This document shows, one piece after another, positions 43,434 to 52,165 of a stretch of 64,000 bases of DNA. Source of the DNA: an uncultured Christensenella sp. Its GTDB lineage: Bacteria; Bacillota; Clostridia; Christensenellales; Pumilibacteraceae. Each line of letters opens with the position of its first letter. Position 1 is the stretch's first letter. Both the position numbers and the translations under genes were made by a program. The stretch lies in NCBI GenBank assembly GCA_910578545.1, contig CAJTPT010000008.1, forward strand, positions 1-64,000. The letters run 5' to 3'. The notes under the pieces are model-generated. The model had not been told where the DNA came from, did not search any database, and saw nothing but the letters and a program-made list of their open reading frames with translations.

Positions 43434-46400
43434 TTAAAGATACGATTTGGCGTTGGGGTTAGCCCACATCTCGGGCTCGCCGTCCCTGAAATAAAACCAA
43501 TCGTAACCGTCGTAGTAAATGGTCGGCTCGGCAGCGCTGTACAAATACTTATTGACGTTATTGTACTTTTCGCCCGTCGAACCATTTGGACAGCCGCTCA
43601 GCAAATAGCCGACGTTTAGGCTTCCGTAATTGAGCGCCGTCGCTTCGGTAAGGCTCATTCTTAAAAACACGTCCGTTATGCCGTACTGACCGTAAAACGC
43701 GTTATCGCCTATCGTTTTGGTATTGGCGTACAACACTACCGTCTGTAGCGCGTCGCAAAACCGCGTTTCGGCGCTATCGTTCGGATTTACCGACGTAGCA
43801 AATGAGAACGCGCGCTCGCCTATCGCTTCAAGCGTTTCACAGCCGTAAAAGCGCGTGACCGACCGACACTCGTAAAAACTGTAGCTGCCTATGGACTTGA
43901 CGCCAGTTTCGAGCATTACCTCGGTGAGCGTGGCGTGGTAAGCAAAAGCCCAATCGCCTATCGCGGTTACGCCGCTCTCTATTCCGTCAAGAGTTGTCAT
44001 GCCGTTTTGGGCGGCGGCAAGCAGCAGCGTCTTACCGTCCTTGGAATACAGCACGTCGTTTACCGATTTAAAGTTAGGGTTATTATCGCTTACCGTGATA
44101 GCGGCAAGCGACGGAAGCGCGGAAAACGCAGACGGATTAAGGTCGGCAAGTCCGCTTCCTATCGTAACGGAAATAAGGCTCGTGCAGCCGTTAAACGCCT
44201 TGTCGCCTATCGTAGTTACCGAGTCGGGAATAACAAGCTCGGTTATCGACTTGTTATCCATAAACACGCCCTGCGCGATTTCGGTTATGCCGTCCTTTAT
44301 TTCGACCTTTCCGCCCTTAATCTTGGGAGGCGCCCAGATAAGCGAGCTACCCGTATACAGCAATCCGTTTTCGGAAGAATAAGTTTTGTTACCCTCGGCG
44401 ATTACAATAGATTCAAAGTTGTCACAGCCGAGGAATATACGCGCACCGATATAAGTCACCGTTGACGGAACGGTAACGGTGGTCAGCTTGGCAGAGTTGT
44501 AAAATGTCGCTAATCCTATATTTTCCAGCCCCTCGTTTAGGGTGATCGAGGACAGCGAAACAAGCCCGTGCGCCGAGTACGGCAAGGTCACGCGCACCTC
44601 GGACGGCAATGCGTACGACGTGCCCGCGTATGCCGACGGAAGCACGTACAGCACGCCGCCTACGCCGAAATCTCTTCTTTCTATATACCTGCCGAACAGA
44701 ACACCGTCCTTGGCGATAAAGCATGCGTTATCCTCGGACACGGTGAATTCCTTGAGCTTTGCGCACAGGTAGAACGCCGGGGAACGGGTATCTATACTTA
44801 CACCGTCCGCGCCGAACGCGTACGAGCCGAGGGTGCGCAGTCCCTTGCCGATATGCACGCTTTCAAGGTTACCGCAAGAAGCAAAAGCGTAGCCGTCGAC
44901 TATCGTTACACCGTCGGTGACGTTTATTGTTTTAAGCGACGAGCAGGTGCTGAACGCGCGCTGACCTATTGTTAGCACATTTCCGAGATCGACGTCGGTA
45001 AGCTTCGAGCATCTGCCGAACGCGTACGTGCCTATAGTTTGCGCACCGCCGAGCGACACGCGGGTCAGGCTTGTCATATTGTAAAAGCAGTAATTGGGAA
45101 TACTCGTTATGCTTTCGGGAATATCGACTTCCTTAATAGTCGAGTACGAAAAGCAATACATACTTAACATTGTCAGCTTATTTGCTTTGGTAAAGTCCAC
45201 GCTTTCCGCCGTCATGTGCGAAAACGCGTAGTTGCCGAGATAGACGAGCGACGAGGGCAAAACGATGTCCTTAACCGCACTGCCGTAAAACGCATGCGCG
45301 CCGATTATTTCCACGCTGTCGGGAATGGCAAGCTCCGTCAAACCTGAACAACCGGAAAAAGCGTACTCGCCTATATCCTCGATACCGTCGGGCAAAGTCA
45401 CAGACTCAAGACTCGAGCACCCGTAAAACATATAATCGGGCAATGTGTTTTCGCGGTAATTGCCGTACGCGTCCATGAATACGACGTTAGGCAACCCCTT
45501 TACCTCGGTAAGCGCCGTACAGCCGTAAAACACGTTTTGACCGACGTACTTGACGGTGGACGGAAACGTTATCGATTTAAGCGCGGTACAGCCCGAAAAC
45601 GCCGAAGCGCCTATGCTTTCCACGCCGCCGAGATCGACGGTTTCCAAATAGATACAGCCCTTAAAGGCGTCGCCCGCAATGCCGACGGTGCCGTTTATTA
45701 CCTTGTACGAGGTAAGCGAGCTGTCGAGCAATGCGTCGAGTATATATTTATAGTTGCCGTTATCGTCGGGAAGAATGGTGTAGTACGCCTTGCCTTCGTC
45801 CTCAAACGACATAACCGCCGATTTGTAAAACACACCGCTCTTTATGTCATGCACGCCGCTCAAGCCGTAAACGTCTTTTATCGCCGAGTAGGCAAAGCAA
45901 TAATGCTGTAGCGAGGTGACGCCGTCGGGAATGCGTATCGACGGAATCTGCCAGTACGCGCACGAATAGCTTGCAAAGATATTTACGTCGGGACTGAATT
46001 CTACCTTAGTCAAGCTTGACGGCATAAAGTACAGCGTCGTCATATCCTTGGAATACAGCGCGCCGCCATACGAGGCATACAGCGTACTGCCGTTATTTAC
46101 CGTCACCTCGGTAAGCCCCGCCGAATTGATAGGGGTCAAAAGCGGAAAGTCCATCTGCGCGGTAGACGGGAAATGCAGTCTTGCAAAATTCGGCGCGGTC
46201 TTAAACACGCTTACCAAATCCACGTAGGTTACGCCCTCCGGGATTACGACGCGATCGGTATCCTCGCCCTTGTAGCCCGAAAACACTCGCCTTCCGCTGC
46301 CGTCGTAGCTTAGGTCGAACTCGGCAAGCTGTTCGTCTGTCAAATAATGTGCGTGGAATTGTATCTCGCGCAGGTTTTCGGTTACCGGCGGCGCGATAAG

Positions 46401-46997
46401 ATAATATCCCGTCGCAAGATTGTCCGAGCTGTCCATCCAGCCGCAAAAGCGCTTTGCATTGTCGGGATTTTGCTCGCGTACGCCCTCGTCGGTGGAATAG
46501 TTGTACTGCGACATATTGACCCACACCGACAGTCCGAGGTTATCGGTAAGCTCGGCGTTGGGCGTTACCGTTTTCCAAAGCTCGGTTTTTTCCCCGTCGG
46601 TGTAAAAGTTTACTTTATAATCGTTGACGTCGTAAAATATATAGTTTACCGCGTCTTTATATTTGACTGCAATTCGCTTATTAAAGCCGACGGTCGTCAA
46701 ATCGAATGGCTCATAAGTGACGGTGCCGTCCGACAGCGTTTGACCGTCTACTTTAAATTCCTCGCCGTTTTCGACGAAGGTTATTTTGCATTTTACTATT
46801 ACGTCGTCAAGGTCGATTTCCATGCCGAGCGCAAAGCTCAGTCTGTTGTGCTCTATAAAAATAACCTCGTTGCGCTTGGCGTCCGGCACGTCATGATTGC
46901 CCGCGGAATAATCAAACGAGCATGCGACCGTGACTAAGCAACAAATAACGATCGAGGCCAAAAACAATATTAACTTAAGGAGCGTTTGTTTCTTCAT
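43434..46997 (-). CDS. BspA-like leucine-rich-repeat lipoprotein
   Basis: 1187 residues. A lipoprotein signal (KQTLLKLILFLASIVICC, lipobox TVAC, cysteine about residue 26) tethers it outside the membrane. Residues 30-220 are beta-rich, possibly Ig-like. From about 230 to 1130 run BspA-type LRR_5 repeats of about 23 residues with the consensus IGxxAFxGCSxLxxVxIPxSV, for example LPDGIEDIGEYAFSGCSGL. A short aromatic tail ends at SYL. BspA-like proteins bind host or matrix proteins and other bacteria. It sits between the hybrid kinase (18 bp gap) and moxR (39 bp gap), so it seems part of one operon. Confidence 0.93.
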   Translation of the reverse strand: MKKQTLLKLILFLASIVICCLVTVACSFDYSAGNHDVPDAKRNEVIFIEHNRLSFALGMEIDLDDVIVKCKITFVENGEEFKVDGQTLSDGTVTYEPFDLTTVGFNKRIAVKYKDAVNYIFYDVNDYKVNFYTDGEKTELWKTVTPNAELTDNLGLSVWVNMSQYNYSTDEGVREQNPDNAKRFCGWMDSSDNLATGYYLIAPPVTENLREIQFHAHYLTDEQLAEFDLSYDGSGRRVFSGYKGEDTDRVVIPEGVTYVDLVSVFKTAPNFARLHFPSTAQMDFPLLTPINSAGLTEVTVNNGSTLYASYGGALYSKDMTTLYFMPSSLTKVEFSPDVNIFASYSCAYWQIPSIRIPDGVTSLQHYCFAYSAIKDVYGLSGVHDIKSGVFYKSAVMSFEDEGKAYYTILPDDNGNYKYILDALLDSSLTSYKVINGTVGIAGDAFKGCIYLETVDLGGVESIGASAFSGCTALKSITFPSTVKYVGQNVFYGCTALTEVKGLPNVVFMDAYGNYRENTLPDYMFYGCSSLESVTLPDGIEDIGEYAFSGCSGLTELAIPDSVEIIGAHAFYGSAVKDIVLPSSLVYLGNYAFSHMTAESVDFTKANKLTMLSMYCFSYSTIKEVDIPESITSIPNYCFYNMTSLTRVSLGGAQTIGTYAFGRCSKLTDVDLGNVLTIGQRAFSTCSSLKTINVTDGVTIVDGYAFASCGNLESVHIGKGLRTLGSYAFGADGVSIDTRSPAFYLCAKLKEFTVSEDNACFIAKDGVLFGRYIERRDFGVGGVLYVLPSAYAGTSYALPSEVRVTLPYSAHGLVSLSSITLNEGLENIGLATFYNSAKLTTVTVPSTVTYIGARIFLGCDNFESIVIAEGNKTYSSENGLLYTGSSLIWAPPKIKGGKVEIKDGITEIAQGVFMDNKSITELVIPDSVTTIGDKAFNGCTSLISVTIGSGLADLNPSAFSALPSLAAITVSDNNPNFKSVNDVLYSKDGKTLLLAAAQNGMTTLDGIESGVTAIGDWAFAYHATLTEVMLETGVKSIGSYSFYECRSVTRFYGCETLEAIGERAFSFATSVNPNDSAETRFCDALQTVVLYANTKTIGDNAFYGQYGITDVFLRMSLTEATALNYGSLNVGYLLSGCPNGSTGEKYNNVNKYLYSAAEPTIYYDGYDWFYFRDGEPEMWANPNAKSYL

Positions 46998-47015
46998 TGC
47001 AAATTAACTCGGATC

Positions 47016-48695
47016 TTATTCTGCTTTTTTTAACGCGATTACCTCGCCCGAACGCTTTCTCAGTTCATCGAAGTCGATAGGCTTTGCAACGTGCCCGTCC
47101 ATGCCCGCGTTTTCGGAAAGCTTAACGTCTTCCACAAACGCGTCGGCGGAAAGCGCGATAATAGGCACGGACTGCGCGTCCGCTTTATCGCTGTTGCGGA
47201 TAGCGGCAGCTGCCTGACGACCGTCCATTCTCGGCATTTGAATGTCCATAAGTATAAGGTCGAACGACTGCGCGGGATTTCGGGTAAATATATCCAGCGC
47301 TTCCCGTCCGTCGTGCGCGAGCGTAACTATAGCGCCCTCGCTTTCCAATATATCAACCGCAATCTCGGCGTTGACGTCGTTGTCCTCGGCAAGAAGTATA
47401 CGGCAATCCTTGAATGTAAAGTCGTCCGCCGCGACTTTAAGCTCGCTTCCGACGGACGGGGCGCAGTCCGGTATCGCTTCGGACTCGGGAACGGACAGGA
47501 ATACCGAAAAATCGGTGCCCTTGCCGAGCGTGCTGTCCACTACTATATTGCCGCCCATAAGCTTAACTATATTGTCGCAAATGGCAAGCCCCAAGCCCGT
47601 GCCGCCGTAACGGTGCGCAGTGGATGCTTCCTCCTGCTCGAACGGGCGCATAATCTTGTGCAGGTTTTCGGGCGCAATGCCCTTGCCGGTGTCGCGCACG
47701 CGGATCATAAGCTGAACGTTGCCGTTTATCTTGTCGAGCTGTTTTATGGTAAGGTCTATCTTTCCGCCTGCGGGCGTAAACTTGCCTGCGTTGGAAATAA
47801 GATTGGTGACCACCTGAGTAAGGCGCATTTCGTCGCACAACACGTACCGCGACAATATATCCACCGTCTGCACGGTAAAGTCTATGCCCTTGCTCGTAAT
47901 CGTGCCGTAGAACATGCTTTTTATTTTTTCGGCAAACGCGTAAATGTCCATGTCGGTATTGAACAGTTGCATTTTGCCGCTCTCGATTTTGCTTATATCG
48001 AGTACGTCGTTGATAATGCTCAACAGGAATACGGACAGCTCGCCCGCGCGCTCGAGGTAGTTTAAAACCTTTTTCTTGTCGTCTATGTTCATGCGCGCAA
48101 GCGACATCATACCCATAACGCCGTTCATGGGCGTGCGTATCTCGTGGCTCATGCTCGACAAAAAGCTCGACTTTGCCGCCGCCTGCTCGAGCGCCGAGTC
48201 AAGTTCTTTGTGCAGCTCGTCAAGGCTGTTTTTATATTCGGTTATATCGTGAATGGCGATCGCAAGATAGCTTACCCCGCCGATTTCGTACACGAAAAAT
48301 TCGGCATAGGCAAGCTTACCGTCGCCGTAGCCAAACTCGAAATTAAGTTTTGATTTTTTATCCCACTGCCGTAGGCTCGTTAATACGCCGCGTGTGAATT
48401 GACCGAGAATGTTTATCTTTAAACAATCCAAATCAACATAAACACGCTCGGCGGAAACTCCGAAAAAGTTGACTATATTAGGGCTGACAAAAACGGGCTT
48501 ACGCGTTTTTTCGTCAAGCAGGAGGTACGCCGTTTCGCCGCCGTTGCCGAACACCTCGGCGGCAATCCCCTCTTCCGAACGCACGGATTTGACTTTTTGG
48601 CGCTTACGACCGAATATCGACAAACAGCACAGGGTCAAAGATACTGCCGTCACCAGGAACATTATAATACTGTATGCAATAACGTAAGCGGTCAT
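47016..48695 (-). CDS. hybrid sensor histidine kinase/response regulator
   Basis: 559 residues from the ATG at 48695, chosen because GGAG lies 6 nt upstream. One N-terminal membrane helix (VIAYSIIMFLVTAVSLTLCC), a PAS domain (about 55-150, ending in LAIAIHDITEYK), a HisKA domain with the phospho-acceptor His in SSMSHEIRTPMNGVMGMMSL, an HATPase with N box NLISNAGKF, G1 DTGKGIAPE and G2 GGTGLGLAI, and a receiver domain with LMDIQMPRMDGRQ and the conserved KPIDF lysine. The PAS domain is cytoplasmic, since only one helix is present, so the signal is likely internal. It opens the five-gene run with the LRR lipoprotein, moxR, DUF58 and transglutaminase genes. Confidence 0.95.
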   Translation of the reverse strand: MTAYVIAYSIIMFLVTAVSLTLCCLSIFGRKRQKVKSVRSEEGIAAEVFGNGGETAYLLLDEKTRKPVFVSPNIVNFFGVSAERVYVDLDCLKINILGQFTRGVLTSLRQWDKKSKLNFEFGYGDGKLAYAEFFVYEIGGVSYLAIAIHDITEYKNSLDELHKELDSALEQAAAKSSFLSSMSHEIRTPMNGVMGMMSLARMNIDDKKKVLNYLERAGELSVFLLSIINDVLDISKIESGKMQLFNTDMDIYAFAEKIKSMFYGTITSKGIDFTVQTVDILSRYVLCDEMRLTQVVTNLISNAGKFTPAGGKIDLTIKQLDKINGNVQLMIRVRDTGKGIAPENLHKIMRPFEQEEASTAHRYGGTGLGLAICDNIVKLMGGNIVVDSTLGKGTDFSVFLSVPESEAIPDCAPSVGSELKVAADDFTFKDCRILLAEDNDVNAEIAVDILESEGAIVTLAHDGREALDIFTRNPAQSFDLILMDIQMPRMDGRQAAAAIRNSDKADAQSVPIIALSADAFVEDVKLSENAGMDGHVAKPIDFDELRKRSGEVIALKKAE

Positions 48696-48902
48696 TTTTT
48701 CTCCGATCGAACCGAACAGTAAAAAAACGAACAAAGTCGCGTTTTATTTGAATCGGTCGGCTTTTTCGTAACAGCGTCGGGGCATAAATATATTGCACCA
48801 TTTAAAGATTATACAACGAATATAGTATGTAAGTCAAGTCATTGCATGATTAAAACACAAATATGTTCTTGTTAACATAATGCAAATCAAAAGGTAAAAA
48901 AC

Positions 48903-48931
48903 AAAAAAGCCGAGCGTGTCCGCCCGACTTT
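48903..48931 (-). terminator. terminator of the DegV pair
   Basis: Minus strand: AAAGTCGGGCG-GACA-CGCTCGGCTTT, an 11-bp stem with two G-U pairs, then TTTTGTTTTTT. Ends transcription of the first DegV gene. Confidence 0.85.
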
Positions 48932-48937
48932 TTGCGG

Positions 48938-49813
48938 TTAATTCTCTCTCGCTTTTCCGCAAAGGAACGCTACGCCGAACATGCCCGAGCCCGTATGCGA
49001 GCCGATGACCGGACCGACCCAGCCTATCCTTACGTCGCAATCGGGGCGAATGTCCTTTAGCTTTGCCTGTATCTTTTGCGCCCACTCGTCGTTATCCGCA
49101 TTGGGTATGTACACCGTTTTGGTGAGTTCGTCGCTGTATTTTTTAAAGTTGTCGAGCATGTAGTCCATACCCTTTGACATACCTATCTTTTTGGCGACGA
49201 CTGACAATCCGCCATTTTTGTTTATAATCAAAATGGGCTTGATGTTAAGCGCCGTGCCGATAACCGCCGACGGGCCCGATACTCTGCCGCCGCGCTTTAA
49301 GTGCATAAGGTCGGTGGGCATAAACCACACCTGTACGCGGTGTGTCAATTCCTCGATTCGGACTGCCGCGGTAGCCGCGTCCACACCCTCGTCGCGGATA
49401 CGTTCCGCCTCGTCCAAAACGATTCGCTGAACTACGGTTGCGCCAAGCGAGTCCACTACGTAAACGCGCTTTTTACCGTAACGCTCGTTTACCTCTTCAG
49501 CCGCCTTGACCGCGCTTTCGTAAGTGCTGGACAGTCCGCTGGAAAGAGTCAAGTGCACAAGGTCGCTGTCGTTGCCGGCGAGCACGCTATCAAAAAATTC
49601 CTCGTGCTCGGCTACGTTTATCTGCGATGTGGTGGGAAGCTTGCCGCCGCGCACCAAATCGTAAAACGCCCTGTATTCGGCGTCGCTGTCGCACTCGTCA
49701 AAGTACGCCACGTCGTCCACTGTGTAAACGAGCGGACGGCAGGCAATGCCGCGGTTTTTAAGCTCGCTGCTGAAAACGTCGCATGACGAATCGGTTGATA
49801 AAATAAAACTCAT
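48938..49813 (-). CDS. DegV family fatty-acid-binding protein (paralogue 1)
   Basis: 291 residues. DegV markers are STDSSCD at the N-terminus, PTTSQINVAEHEEFF, LTLSSGLSSTYESA, VVDSLGAT, MHLKRGGRVSG and IGPVIGSHTGSG-type motifs (here VGPVIGSHTG) at the C-terminus. DegV/FakB proteins hold a fatty acid for phosphorylation by FakA; no fakA is adjacent. It shares length and motif order with the next gene upstream, so the two arose by tandem duplication. The pair are 43 bp apart on the same strand. Confidence 0.95.
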   Translation of the reverse strand: MSFILSTDSSCDVFSSELKNRGIACRPLVYTVDDVAYFDECDSDAEYRAFYDLVRGGKLPTTSQINVAEHEEFFDSVLAGNDSDLVHLTLSSGLSSTYESAVKAAEEVNERYGKKRVYVVDSLGATVVQRIVLDEAERIRDEGVDAATAAVRIEELTHRVQVWFMPTDLMHLKRGGRVSGPSAVIGTALNIKPILIINKNGGLSVVAKKIGMSKGMDYMLDNFKKYSDELTKTVYIPNADNDEWAQKIQAKLKDIRPDCDVRIGWVGPVIGSHTGSGMFGVAFLCGKAREN

Positions 49814-49856
49814 TTTGTTCTCTCCTCGTATGTTTTGATGAGTTACGTTTTAACGA

Positions 49857-50729
49857 CTAAACTTCCGAACGAAGCTTATCCGACACAAACGTTATTCCTA
49901 CGGCGTTACAGCCTGTGTGCGAGCCGATGACAGGTCCTATCCAAGCAATCTCGATTTCGCAATCGGGTCGCGCCGCTTGCGCCTTTTTGAGCATAATTTC
50001 GGCAAATTCGCTGTCCGCGCTTGCTATGTACACCTTATGCGGCTTTTTTGCGCTGTCGCGCTTAAAGATGTTTATCATCTCGGCAATGCCCTTGCTTGCG
50101 CCTATCTTTTTGGCGGTAACAACAAGCGCGCCCGTCGCGTCAAACCGGAGTATGGGCTTGATGTTGAGCGCCGTGCCTATGTACGCCGAAGGACCCGACA
50201 CTCTGCCGCCGCGCTTTAAATGCATAAGGTCGGTGGGCATAAACCATGTGTGATTGTGGTTTACAAGATCCTCGAGAATCGCAACGGCTTCCTCGGCGGG
50301 AACGTCCGCGTCGCGAAGCCGCTCCGCCTCGTCGACTATAAGACGGGTGGAAATCGTAGCGGCAAGCGAATCTACTATATAGATATGCCGTCCCGTTCTT
50401 TCAAGTATATCAGCGGCGACCTGGCGCGCGAACAACGGCGATGTCGTTAGGCCTGAGGAAATCGTTATATGTACTATGTCGCCCTCGCATTTTGTTATAA
50501 GATCACCGAAAAATTCCTCGTAGTCGTTTTTGGTGACCTGCGAGGTGGTAGGCATTTCACCGCCGCGCACCTTCTCGTAGAACTCTTTAAGCTCTTCGTC
50601 GCGCGTCATCTCGTCCTTGTGCTCGACGCCCTCGATCGTATAATATGTTGATACGTACCCTATTCCGCGCTCGCGAAGTTCACTGCGGAATATGTCGCAT
50701 ACGGTATCGGTCGATAACGTAAATTTCAC
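49857..50729 (-). CDS. DegV family fatty-acid-binding protein (paralogue 2)
   Basis: 290 residues, DegV family like its neighbour: STDTVCD, PTTSQVTKNDYEEFFGD, ITISSGLTTSP, VDSLAAT, LMHLKRGGRVSG, WIGPVIGSHTG. The start is GTG at 50729 behind AAAAGGAGAAG. A TCCCGA-AAAA-TCGGGA hairpin (50744-50759) stands directly before the Shine-Dalgarno and overlaps an inverted repeat ATCACACTC/GAATGTGAT (50759-50783, one mismatch), next to a TATAAT (50787-50782). It is first in the DegV pair. Its fatty-acid preference cannot be read from sequence. Confidence 0.95.
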   Translation of the reverse strand: MKFTLSTDTVCDIFRSELRERGIGYVSTYYTIEGVEHKDEMTRDEELKEFYEKVRGGEMPTTSQVTKNDYEEFFGDLITKCEGDIVHITISSGLTTSPLFARQVAADILERTGRHIYIVDSLAATISTRLIVDEAERLRDADVPAEEAVAILEDLVNHNHTWFMPTDLMHLKRGGRVSGPSAYIGTALNIKPILRFDATGALVVTAKKIGASKGIAEMINIFKRDSAKKPHKVYIASADSEFAEIMLKKAQAARPDCEIEIAWIGPVIGSHTGCNAVGITFVSDKLRSEV

Positions 50730-50743
50730 TTTTCTTCTCCTTT

Positions 50744-50787
50744 TCCCGATTTTTCGGGATCACACTCATATCTCGAATGTGATTATA
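50744..50787 (-). promoter_or_regulatory. leader hairpin and inverted repeat before the DegV pair
   Basis: Hairpin TCCCGA-AAAA-TCGGGA touching the ribosome binding site, and ATCACA...TGTGAT inverted repeat just upstream at the likely transcription start, with TATAAT at 50787-50782. The repeat could be a protein operator or part of the leader fold. Confidence 0.45.
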
Positions 50788-50957
50788 TTATACAGCCCGC
50801 CGCACGTTGCCCGTAACAATTTACGCACATTCACCCGTCGTTTATCCCCATATTGACAAAAAGTATACTTTTATGCCTTTTATGTGACATTTTTTAAATA
50901 CCGTATTACGGAAGTTTTCCGACCCTTTAAGGGTACGTTTCGCGGTTTTCGGGCAAA

Positions 50958-50978
50958 TTTTGTCGTTAGTCGACAAAA
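50958..50978 (+). promoter_or_regulatory. inverted repeat with Spo0A-box-like halves before spo0A
   Basis: TTTTGTCG-TTAGT-CGACAAAA, a perfect 8-bp inverted repeat; each half holds TGTCG, the core of the TGTCGAA 0A box. It is centred about 75 bp upstream of the predicted start of transcription. Confidence 0.5.
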
Positions 50979-51006
50979 GCAGTCTTTTTGCGCACGTATG
51001 CGAAAC

Positions 51007-51035
51007 TTGAAATAATCGGTTGAAAATGGTATAAT
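51007..51035 (+). promoter_or_regulatory. spo0A promoter
   Basis: TTGAAA (51007-51012), 17-bp spacer, TATAAT (51030-51035). Leader about 32 nt with AAAAAAGGAG. Confidence 0.8.
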
Positions 51036-51073
51036 TTTTTTAAATCAGCGAGAAAAAAGGAGCTAAGGGATAT

Positions 51074-51802
51074 ATGAAAATACGCGTTATGATTTGCGAC
51101 GACAACAACGAATTTGTGGCAAGCGCCAAGTCGCATTTTGCGCTTTCCGACAAGATAGAGGTTGCCGATACGGCGTCCGACGGCAAACAGGTTTTGGACA
51201 AGCTCGACTCTGTGCGCCCGGACGTTTTGCTTTTGGATCTTGTAATGCCCAATCTCGACGGTTTTACCGTTTTGGAACGGGTCAACAAAGGCAATATGAA
51301 AATAATAGTAGTGTCGGCGCTGTCGCAGGAAGCGTTTATATCCAAGGCGATGGGACTGGGCGCGGACTTTTATATGATGAAGCCGGTGTCGTTTGGCGTA
51401 CTCGACGAGCGCATAATCGAGGCGTACAACAACAAACGCCCGTCGGCGCGCAACAGGTCGATGGACGAAAAAATAAGCAATATCTTTATTACAGTCGGCA
51501 TTCCCGCGCATATCAAGGGGTATCAGTATTTGCGCGAGGCTATCAAGATGACTATCGACAATCCCGAAATAATCAATTCCATTACAAAACGGCTGTACCC
51601 CGAGGTAGCCGACCACTTTAATACAAGCCCGAGCAAGGTCGAGCGCGCCATTCGCCACGCAATCGAGGTAGCCTGGAACCGCGGCAAGATAGAAAACATA
51701 AATACCCTTTTCGGCGTGCGCGTGTACAACCACAACGAAAAGCCGACCAACGGCGAGTTTATCGCGCTCGTCGCCGACAAAATGCTACTCGAAAGCGTTT
51801 AG
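51074..51802 (+). CDS. spo0A: sporulation master regulator Spo0A
   Basis: 242 residues. The receiver domain has the acidic pair CDDN, the phosphorylation site in LLLDLVMPNLDG (about Asp55) and the lysine of FYMMKPVS. The C-terminal Spo0A effector domain, which is highly diagnostic, carries ITVGIPAHIKGYQYLREAI, SPSKVERAIRHAIEVAW and GRVYN-type wing here seen as FGVRVYNHNEKPTNGEFIA. Phosphorylated Spo0A binds TGTCGAA boxes and starts sporulation. AAAAAAGGAG and a second AAGGG precede ATG. Slightly shorter than B. subtilis Spo0A (267) because of a short linker. No sigma-factor gene is adjacent. The stop is followed directly by repeat B. Confidence 0.98.
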   Translation: MKIRVMICDDNNEFVASAKSHFALSDKIEVADTASDGKQVLDKLDSVRPDVLLLDLVMPNLDGFTVLERVNKGNMKIIVVSALSQEAFISKAMGLGADFYMMKPVSFGVLDERIIEAYNNKRPSARNRSMDEKISNIFITVGIPAHIKGYQYLREAIKMTIDNPEIINSITKRLYPEVADHFNTSPSKVERAIRHAIEVAWNRGKIENINTLFGVRVYNHNEKPTNGEFIALVADKMLLESV

Positions 51803-52085
51803 GTTAATTAAGAGTTAGGAATTATAGATTTGCGCTAACGCGTCATTATTAAATTATTGTGCGGCTTCGCATAGATTTCCCGAACGAGCGGAAAAAGCTT
51901 GAATGATTTGGTTGGTGTCGACTATTCGTATTATTGCTTTTATTGTATCGAATAGTATAACTCACCCATCAATCGCCCCGAACATTTTCTGCATACCCGA
52001 GGGGTCTTGGCATAGCCGCATTTTTTATTTAATCGCTCATAGCGCAGTCCGAAATCCCTAATTCCGAATTCATAATCCCGAATTA
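51801..52085. repeat. dispersed intergenic repeat, type B copy 2
   Basis: About 285 bp after spo0A. It shares with 13421-13665, in the same order, a TTATTAAAT...GCTTCGC block, CGTATTATTGC...TTGTATCGAA, and AGCGCAGTCC; it ends in AATTCCGAATTC. Non-coding. Confidence 0.65.
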
Positions 52086-52097
52086 TCTTTTTATTGC

Positions 52098-52126
52098 TTG
52101 ACACCGTTTTTTGTATTTGCTACAAT
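52098..52126 (+). promoter_or_regulatory. promoter of the seven-gene plus-strand run
   Basis: TTGACA (52098-52103), 17-bp spacer, TACAAT (52121-52126), with a leader of about 33 nt. All seven following genes are spaced by 50 bp or less or overlap. Confidence 0.75.
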
Positions 52127-52165
52127 ACACATAATATATATAAAGAAAAACAGACAGAAAATACC

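Noticed and set aside
48696..48734. A TTG-initiated N-terminal extension of the hybrid kinase; a similar one was considered for the Gln/Ala-rich membrane protein.
   Set aside because: In both cases a nearby ATG has a better-placed Shine-Dalgarno, and the extra residues show no conserved feature.
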